Below are positions 1 to 4,620 of a DNA stretch of 7,063 bases, piece by piece. A program made the position numbers and the translations under genes. Below the pieces are notes generated by a model. That model was not told where the DNA came from and made no database searches. It saw only the letters and a list, made by a program, of their open reading frames with translations. How positions within the stretch are numbered: the stretch's first letter is position 1; the number at the start of each line of letters is the position of its first letter. Source of the DNA: Methylomonas sp. (GTDB lineage: Bacteria > Pseudomonadota > Gammaproteobacteria > Methylococcales > Methylomonadaceae); assembly GCA_028688235.1 (NCBI GenBank), contig JAQTYP010000181.1, positions 1 through 7,063 of the forward strand, read 5' to 3'.

Positions 1-582
1 GTTCAATTCGTAGGGCACCACAAGCTGGAACGGGCCATGGCGACCCGGGCTCCGCATTACCTCGGTAAGGCCGATGAATTGTTGGATATTCGGGTAACCG
101 CCGCCAACATCATTCCGCCCGATTTACAGGTCAAAGACTCGATGACGCTCAATTTGGGGAATCGGGAGATCGTCTTGACGGCTCATCCCACGGCTCATAC
201 CGATAACGATTTGAGCGTTTACGACAAAAATACCGATACGATGTGGTTGGCCGATTTGCTGTTTTTAGAGCATATCCCGGTCATAGACGGTAGCATCAAA
301 GGCTGGATAGCTGAACTGGAGCGGTTGCGGAAAAATCGTTATCGCCTGGTCATTCCGGGGCACGGCCCCTTGGTCAAAGACTGGCCCGCCGCGATGCAGC
401 CGCATAAGACTTATCTCGAAGATTTAGCCGCAGAGATAAGGGCCGTGATCAAACAGGGGAAAACCCTGGAATATGCCGTCGACCATGTCGGTTTGGCCGC
501 AAAGGATGACTGGCAGTTGTTCGAGGAATTTCATCGTAAAAACGTCACCATCGCCTTTGCCGAATTGGAATGGGAAGACTGA
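1..582 (+). CDS. Metallo-beta-lactamase-fold hydrolase, quinoprotein relay system zinc metallohydrolase type (5' partial)
   Basis: This is the C-terminal 193 residues of an MBL-fold metallohydrolase. The frame is open from base 1, and the residues before the first ATG (base 37) read like family sequence (FVGHHKLERAMATRAP), so that ATG is internal and the true start lies upstream. The visible metal-ligand motifs are the His of AHTDND (codon at 196), the Asp of WLADLLF (codon at 253) and the His of IPGHGP (codon at 361). The HxHxDH motif must lie before the window. The helical tail, roughly the last 70 residues, ends in ELEWED. The next gene, 24 bases downstream, is a SoxYZ-like carrier. That pairing is the signature of the quinoprotein relay system metallohydrolases found beside PQQ-dependent alcohol or methanol dehydrogenases. 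The MBL fold is clear. The subfamily rests on the neighbour and overall resemblance, and the substrate is unknown. SoxH-like or glyoxalase II-like hydrolases are alternatives. Confidence 0.85.
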   Translation, partial: VQFVGHHKLERAMATRAPHYLGKADELLDIRVTAANIIPPDLQVKDSMTLNLGNREIVLTAHPTAHTDNDLSVYDKNTDTMWLADLLFLEHIPVIDGSIKGWIAELERLRKNRYRLVIPGHGPLVKDWPAAMQPHKTYLEDLAAEIRAVIKQGKTLEYAVDHVGLAAKDDWQLFEEFHRKNVTIAFAELEWED

Positions 583-597
583 ATTTTCAATCATAGT

Positions 598-601
598 GAG
601 G
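598..601 (+). promoter_or_regulatory. Ribosome binding site of the SoxYZ-like carrier gene
   Basis: A GAGG core lies five bases before the ATG at 607, in the 24-base gap after the metallohydrolase stop codon. It supports the 607 start over the ATG at 602, which reads only two codons before a stop. Confidence 0.6.
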
Positions 602-606
602 ATGTT

Positions 607-1434
607 ATGAAGCCGCTGCATAAAATCGCTTGTTTGCTACTGTTATTGCCCGCTGTTGCGTTAGCCGAGGGTGACGATATTACCTGGAACGAGACGATAA
701 AAAGTCAATTTTTTGCCGGAAAAACCCTAGAGGAATCGGATGCCGTGATAGCCTTGGAAGCGCCTTACCGGGCCGAAGATCCGGCCATAGTGCCGGTCAG
801 AGTCAGCAGTAAAATCGCGCAAACCAAGGAAAAATACATCAAAAGGATCTGGATGTTCGTCGACAAAAATCCGTTTCCTTTCGTCGGCGAGTTCGAGTTC
901 TTTCCTGAAAGCGGCAAGGCCGATCTGGCGATGCGGGTACGGGTCAACACCTATAGCAATATCCGGGCGATTGCCGAAACCAACGACGGCAAATTGACGA
1001 TGACGAAGAAATTCGTCAAGGCCAGCGGCGGATGCTCGGCACCGATAGGCGCGGATCTGGATGAAGCGATGAAGCGCCTGGGCAAAGTCAAATTCCGTTT
1101 GGATGATCATCTGCAAGTCGGCAAGCCGACCGAGGCGCAGTTAATGATCAGTCACCCGAATATCACCGGTATGCAAATGGACCAGATGACGCGCTTTGTT
1201 AGAAAGTCGCACTTCATCGATCAATTAAGAGTCACATTTAACGGCGCGCCGGTGTTGAACGCCAGCATCGATATCGCCATCAGTGCCGATCCGAATTTTC
1301 GCTTCTATTTCGTGCCGGACAAGCCGGGCGAGTTGAAGGCGGAATTTTCCGATATTTCCTGCGAGTCGCCGACCAGCCGTGCCGTTTGCGACAAAGGTGC
1401 TCGTTATACGCAGCAATATACTGTCACGCCGTAA
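607..1434 (+). CDS. Quinoprotein dehydrogenase-associated SoxYZ-like carrier protein
   Basis: This is a 275-residue exported protein that fuses a SoxY-like and a SoxZ-like domain. Residues 1-20 form a Sec signal peptide with a basic start, a Leu-rich core and a predicted cut after ALA. The SoxY-like domain covers about 30-145 and ends in SGGCSAPIG with Cys143. This corresponds to the C-terminal swinging-arm Cys (GGCGG) of true SoxY. The SoxZ-like domain covers about 160-250, with HPNITGMQ, a basic stretch ending in HFIDQLRVTFNG, and FRFYFVPDKPGEL, all typical SoxZ features. A short tail carries Cys252 and Cys261, which could form a disulfide. In the Sox pathway, SoxYZ holds sulfur intermediates on this Cys. 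In this family the carrier is thought to serve a periplasmic quinoprotein dehydrogenase, but its cargo is not established. It lies between the metallohydrolase and a small DUF2845 gene in an apparent operon. The family call is strong and the function is inferred. Confidence 0.9.
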   Translation: MKPLHKIACLLLLLPAVALAEGDDITWNETIKSQFFAGKTLEESDAVIALEAPYRAEDPAIVPVRVSSKIAQTKEKYIKRIWMFVDKNPFPFVGEFEFFPESGKADLAMRVRVNTYSNIRAIAETNDGKLTMTKKFVKASGGCSAPIGADLDEAMKRLGKVKFRLDDHLQVGKPTEAQLMISHPNITGMQMDQMTRFVRKSHFIDQLRVTFNGAPVLNASIDIAISADPNFRFYFVPDKPGELKAEFSDISCESPTSRAVCDKGARYTQQYTVTP

Positions 1435-1445
1435 CGGAACTGGAA

Positions 1446-1769
1446 ATGAAAAAGTCGGTGCTTTTGATCTCTTTGTTGCTGGTAGCAAGCGATGCGCTGG
1501 CCTTTCGTTGCGGTCGCTGGCTGGTACAGGTGGGCGATCACAAACTGGATGTGCTGGAAAAGTGTGGTGAACAGGAATCGGCTACTGAACGGATTGCCAT
1601 CAGAGGCAGCCGTTTGCGCCATCCTTACGGGGCGCTCGAAGAGAGCCGATACGAGGAAGTGCTGATCGAAGAATGGATTTACAATTTTGGTCCTAGAAAA
1701 TTCAAACAGTTTCTGGAATTCGAAAATGGCGTTTTAAAGGACATTCAAAAACTGGATTATGGTCATTGA
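1446..1769 (+). CDS. Exported DUF2845 domain protein
   Basis: This is a small 107-residue protein with a signal peptide at 1-19 (MKKS start, hydrophobic core, predicted cut after ALA). The mature part opens with FRCGRWLVQVGD and continues to VLEKCG, so Cys22 and Cys40 are a likely disulfide pair. It ends with EEWIYNFGP and FENGVLKDIQKLDYGH. This layout of a paired-Cys start, a W-Y-N-F-G-P block and an F-E-N-G strand is that of DUF2845, a periplasmic family of unknown function. I chose the ATG at 1446 because it gives a clean signal peptide and has GGAA at 1436-1439 six bases upstream. An in-frame ATG at 1386 would overlap the carrier gene and add 20 residues ahead of the signal peptide. The gap to the carrier stop is 11 bases, so the two are probably co-transcribed and perhaps translationally coupled. 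No biochemical role can be read from the sequence. Confidence 0.82.
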   Translation: MKKSVLLISLLLVASDALAFRCGRWLVQVGDHKLDVLEKCGEQESATERIAIRGSRLRHPYGALEESRYEEVLIEEWIYNFGPRKFKQFLEFENGVLKDIQKLDYGH

Positions 1770-1843
1770 ATGCTTTTCTGTGCAAGATGCTGCTGTCGGA
1801 AACGGTGAAGTGGTTTGTAAGCCTAATCTAAGCTAACAGTAAT
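1770..1843 (+). other. Intergenic region before cysC with short direct repeat
   Basis: This is the longest gap in the window at 74 bases. It holds TAAGC at 1818-1822 and again at 1829-1833, eleven bases apart and each followed within a base by TAA. I see no clear hairpin terminator and no confident -35/-10 pair. It is the most likely place for a cysC promoter, but the repeat may be chance. Confidence 0.3.
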
Positions 1844-2455
1844 ATGACAAAACAGAGCAGTAACACCGTCTGGCATCATGCCACGGTGACTCGGGGCAGG
1901 CGCGAACTACAAAATGGTCACAAAGCGGCCATATTATGGTTTACGGGCTTATCCGGTGCAGGGAAATCGACGCTGGCTCATGCCGTGGAAGAGCGTCTGC
2001 ATCAAATAGGTTGCCGTACTTTTGTGCTTGACGGCGACAATGTTCGTCACGGCTTATGCGGAGACTTGGGCTTTACCGACCAAGACCGCCAGGAAAATAT
2101 CCGGCGTATAGCCGAAGTGGCCAAGCTGATGCTGGAGTCGGGGACCATCACGCTGACTGCCTTCATTTCGCCGTTCAAATCCGAAAGAAATCTGGCTAGA
2201 AAATTGGTGCCGCACGGCGATTTTATTGAAATATATTGCCGCTGTGATTTGGCAACCTGTGAACAGCGAGATGTCAAAGGCTTGTATAAAAAAGCCAGGC
2301 AAGGTGAAATCGAACATTTTACCGGCATCTCGTCTCCATACGAAGTGCCCGATAATCCGGAACTCAGTATCGATACCGGTCGCTACTCCCTGGATGAATG
2401 CACCGATCAGGTGATGGTTTTATTGAAAGAACGCGGCATTGCCAAAAATGATTAG
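1844..2455 (+). CDS. cysC: Adenylylsulfate kinase (APS kinase)
   Basis: This cytosolic enzyme phosphorylates adenylylsulfate (APS) with ATP to give PAPS, the activated sulfate used in assimilation or sulfation. The protein has 203 residues, about the usual length (E. coli CysC has 201). The P-loop GLSGAGKST is at 35-43. LDGDNVRHGL (62-71) and DLGFTDQDRQENIRR (74-88) are the APS-binding blocks. FISPFKSER carries Ser109 at the position of the E. coli phospho-serine. KGLYKKARQGEI (145-156) and FTGISSPYEVP complete the family pattern, and no key residue is missing. No clear Shine-Dalgarno precedes the ATG, but the N-terminus (VWHHATVTRGRR) is typical. The sulfurylase genes cysD and cysN are not adjacent. 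The next gene, 14 bases downstream, is a DHH phosphoesterase, which suggests a link to PAPS/pAp turnover. The 74-base gap upstream is the largest in the window and may hold the promoter. Confidence 0.96.
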   Translation: MTKQSSNTVWHHATVTRGRRELQNGHKAAILWFTGLSGAGKSTLAHAVEERLHQIGCRTFVLDGDNVRHGLCGDLGFTDQDRQENIRRIAEVAKLMLESGTITLTAFISPFKSERNLARKLVPHGDFIEIYCRCDLATCEQRDVKGLYKKARQGEIEHFTGISSPYEVPDNPELSIDTGRYSLDECTDQVMVLLKERGIAKND

Positions 2456-2469
2456 CATGGGAAATTTCG

Positions 2470-3432
2470 ATGCATTTTGATGTATTCAATGGCGATGCTG
2501 ACGGCATTTGCGCGTTATTGCAATTGCGACTGGCCGAGCCTTTGGAATCTACGCTGATTACCGGCGTCAAGCGCGATATCGGTTTGTTAAGGCGGGTTAA
2601 CGCCCGTCAGGGCGATAGCGCTACCGTTCTGGACATTTCGTTGGATAAAAATCGCCAGCCTCTTTTGGAGTTATTGGAAAGTCAGGTCGACGTGTTTTAT
2701 GTCGACCATCATCAGGCGGGTGAAATTCCAGACTATCCTCGGCTGAAGGCTATCATAGACACCGATGCCGATGTCTGTACCAGTTTGTTGATAGATCGAT
2801 ATTTGAATCACCGTTTTTCGGCCTGGGCGGTAGTGGCCGCATTCGGCGACAATCTTGACGACAGCGCAGTTCGTGCGGCGCAACCATTAAACTTATCGGC
2901 TGATCGCCTGCAACAATTGCGGCAATTGGGTGTTTATCTGAATTACAATAGCTATGGTTCACACCTTGAAGATTTATATTTTCCTCCCGATCGGTTGTTT
3001 AGAATATTGTTGGGCTATCGGTCGCCGTTCGAATTTGTGGAAGATCGGGCCGATGTCTATCAAGCGTTGGTGGCCGGTTATGCCGCTGACATGGAGCGCG
3101 TAAAAAATTCTCCGGTTGAGTATCAGTCAGATCGTGCCGCTTTATTTATTTTGCCCGACGAAGCGTGGTCGCGACGGGTAAGCGGTGTTTGGGGCAATGA
3201 TTTGGCCAATAGCCATCCGCACCGGGCCCACGCAATTTTAAGCCCAAATGAATTTGGGGGATATTTGGTCAGTGTGCGAGCGCCTTTAACCGATAAACTT
3301 GGGGCAGACGAGCTATGCTCTCGCTTTCCGGGCGGTGGCGGCAGAAAAGCTGCGGCAGGCATCAATCATTTGGAAAGAGGAATGCTGTCTGACTTTTTGC
3401 AAGCCTTCATCTTAAAGTTTTCGAAAGCTTAG
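2470..3432 (+). CDS. DHH/DHHA1 family phosphoesterase
   Basis: This is a 320-residue, probably cytosolic, metal-dependent phosphoesterase. The DHH domain has FNGDADGICAL (Asp9 and Asp11), VLDIS (Asp55), the name-giving VDHHQAG (Asp79-His80-His81) and AAFGDNLDD (Asp127), all of which would bind two divalent metals. The DHHA1 domain follows and ends in RFPGGGGRKAAAG (286-297), the glycine-rich substrate-binding loop of this superfamily. The length is like that of NrnA-type enzymes, which cleave short oligoribonucleotides and pAp. However, the first motif lacks the leading His of the NrnA HxxPDxD pattern, so it is a different branch. It begins 14 bases after cysC with only a weak GGGA-type ribosome site, so it is probably co-transcribed with cysC. 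Position beside cysC makes hydrolysis of pAp, the by-product of PAPS use, an attractive but untested role. Oligonucleotide or cyclic-dinucleotide hydrolysis are alternatives. The superfamily is certain and the substrate is not. Confidence 0.88.
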   Translation: MHFDVFNGDADGICALLQLRLAEPLESTLITGVKRDIGLLRRVNARQGDSATVLDISLDKNRQPLLELLESQVDVFYVDHHQAGEIPDYPRLKAIIDTDADVCTSLLIDRYLNHRFSAWAVVAAFGDNLDDSAVRAAQPLNLSADRLQQLRQLGVYLNYNSYGSHLEDLYFPPDRLFRILLGYRSPFEFVEDRADVYQALVAGYAADMERVKNSPVEYQSDRAALFILPDEAWSRRVSGVWGNDLANSHPHRAHAILSPNEFGGYLVSVRAPLTDKLGADELCSRFPGGGGRKAAAGINHLERGMLSDFLQAFILKFSKA

Positions 3433-3463
3433 ACACGTTTGTCCGTATTCCGTTAATGAAACC

Positions 3464-3467
3464 AGGA
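3464..3467 (+). promoter_or_regulatory. Ribosome binding site that supports a TTG start
   Basis: AGGA lies seven bases before the TTG at 3475. An ATG at 3456 is out of frame and stops after five codons. The TTG is therefore the best start for the beta-helix gene, and it places a basic residue run right before the membrane segment. Confidence 0.55.
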
Positions 3468-3474
3468 ATCTAGT

Positions 3475-4602
3475 TTGATCCGAATTATCAGAAAAGTGGT
3501 GCTTAATTACCTGGTTTTAGTGGGTATTTTGGCACATATACTGGGCGCGGCGGCTTTGATCCGCTATCCGACTGTCTGGCAAATCCTCCAGGCTAAGCTT
3601 TCTGTGTTAATCGAGAAGCAGGCTGGACTTGAGGACAAAGGCAACAGCATAACAATCGCATTCGGAACTTGGTCTCCCAAGCCCGGGCCGGCGCTTCCCG
3701 ACATGAAAATTCTGCTGAATGGGCGCGAATATTTTAGTTTGGAAGCTGCAGCCGCGCATTTGCAGGACGGAGATACCTTGGAATTGGGTACTGGAATCTA
3801 TAAAACCCCATTGGTGTTAAATAAAAACGGCTTGACGGTTTTCGGTAAAGGCCATGTTATCTTCGATGGCGTAGCTGCAGAAGGCAAGGCGGCTATCGTC
3901 ATCAAAGGGAATGGTAATAGAATCAGTAATATAGAGTGTATGGGCATTTACGTGTCCGACAATAACGGGGCCTGTGTCAGGTTAGAGGGTAAAGATTTAA
4001 CCCTTGGCCACGTGTATTTCCATAACAGCGAGCAAGGAGTCTTGACCGGACCGGAGCCCGGTGTGGTGACGATAGAAGATAGTCGATTCGAGTCTCTCGG
4101 CAAAGCTGGACGTTCGCATGGGATCTACATCGGTGGCGGTGAACTATATGTAGAAGACAGTTGGTTTATAGCTTCCGGTGATGAAGGGCACGAAATTAAA
4201 TCCCGTGCCGGGTTCAATAAGATTACGCGCTCGGTAATCGCTTCGCTGGGGGCAAACGATAGCCGGCTAATCGATGTTTCCAATGGGGGATTGCTGAGTA
4301 TCTCTTACTCGGTATTGGAAAAAGGTCCGAATTCGACCAATGCCGATTTGATTGGCTATGGGTTGGAAGGGTATCGTTATAAAAGTAACTCTATAGAGTT
4401 GACCAATAATATCGTTTTGATGGAAAGAAATGGTCATAATGAACTGCTTCATCTCAAAACGTCGGACATTTCACCTGTCGTGACCTCGAATGTTCTGGTA
4501 TCGAAAGTAGAGCCATCATTCGACGGTATCAACATCTGGTATAAGAGCCGAAAAGAGGCGGGTCTGAAAGACTATCCTTATATCCCATTAATAACAAAAT
4601 AG
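3475..4602 (+). CDS. Membrane-anchored right-handed parallel beta-helix protein
   Basis: This is a 375-residue protein. Residues 1-9 are basic (IRIIRKVV) and 8-29 form one hydrophobic segment with no obvious signal-peptidase site, so it is probably an N-terminal anchor with the rest in the periplasm. From about 78 to 345 the sequence runs in short strand-turn repeats of the beta-helix type: SLEAAAAHLQDGDTLELGTGIYK, then GLTVFGKGHVIFDG, GNRISNIECMGIYVSDNNG, VTIEDSRFESLG, HGIYIGGGELYVEDSWFIASG, EIKSRAGFNKITRSVIASL and IELTNNIVLM. The opening block resembles the start of pectate-lyase-like or NosD-like beta-helices. No assured catalytic triad can be named; GHEIKSRA (238-245) and the Asp-rich turns are candidate active-site regions. 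Beta-helix proteins often bind, cleave or epimerise polysaccharides. The cysC-DHH pair upstream (42-base gap) is compatible with an envelope glycan role, but nothing here proves it. The start is TTG, supported by AGGA seven bases upstream. Confidence 0.8.
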   Translation: MIRIIRKVVLNYLVLVGILAHILGAAALIRYPTVWQILQAKLSVLIEKQAGLEDKGNSITIAFGTWSPKPGPALPDMKILLNGREYFSLEAAAAHLQDGDTLELGTGIYKTPLVLNKNGLTVFGKGHVIFDGVAAEGKAAIVIKGNGNRISNIECMGIYVSDNNGACVRLEGKDLTLGHVYFHNSEQGVLTGPEPGVVTIEDSRFESLGKAGRSHGIYIGGGELYVEDSWFIASGDEGHEIKSRAGFNKITRSVIASLGANDSRLIDVSNGGLLSISYSVLEKGPNSTNADLIGYGLEGYRYKSNSIELTNNIVLMERNGHNELLHLKTSDISPVVTSNVLVSKVEPSFDGINIWYKSRKEAGLKDYPYIPLITK

Positions 4603-4620
4603 ATAATTTTCCCTCGATTA

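Noticed and set aside
37..39. ATG as the start of the metallohydrolase
   Set aside because: The frame is open back to base 1 with plausible family sequence, and the protein would lack the upstream HxHxDH metal site. It is an internal Met of a gene cut by the window edge.
727..1116. 129-codon open frame on the minus strand inside the SoxYZ-like gene
   Set aside because: It is antisense to a well-supported gene and its translation has no signal peptide or known motif.
1386..1445. Longer N-terminus for the DUF2845 protein starting at 1386
   Set aside because: It would overlap the carrier gene and bury the signal peptide behind 20 unrelated residues. The ATG at 1446 has a ribosome site and a clean MKKS signal start.
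1815..1843. TTGTAA and an AT-rich hexamer as a sigma-70 promoter for cysC
   Set aside because: The putative -10 would run up to the ATG itself and matches the consensus poorly, so it cannot be supported as a promoter.
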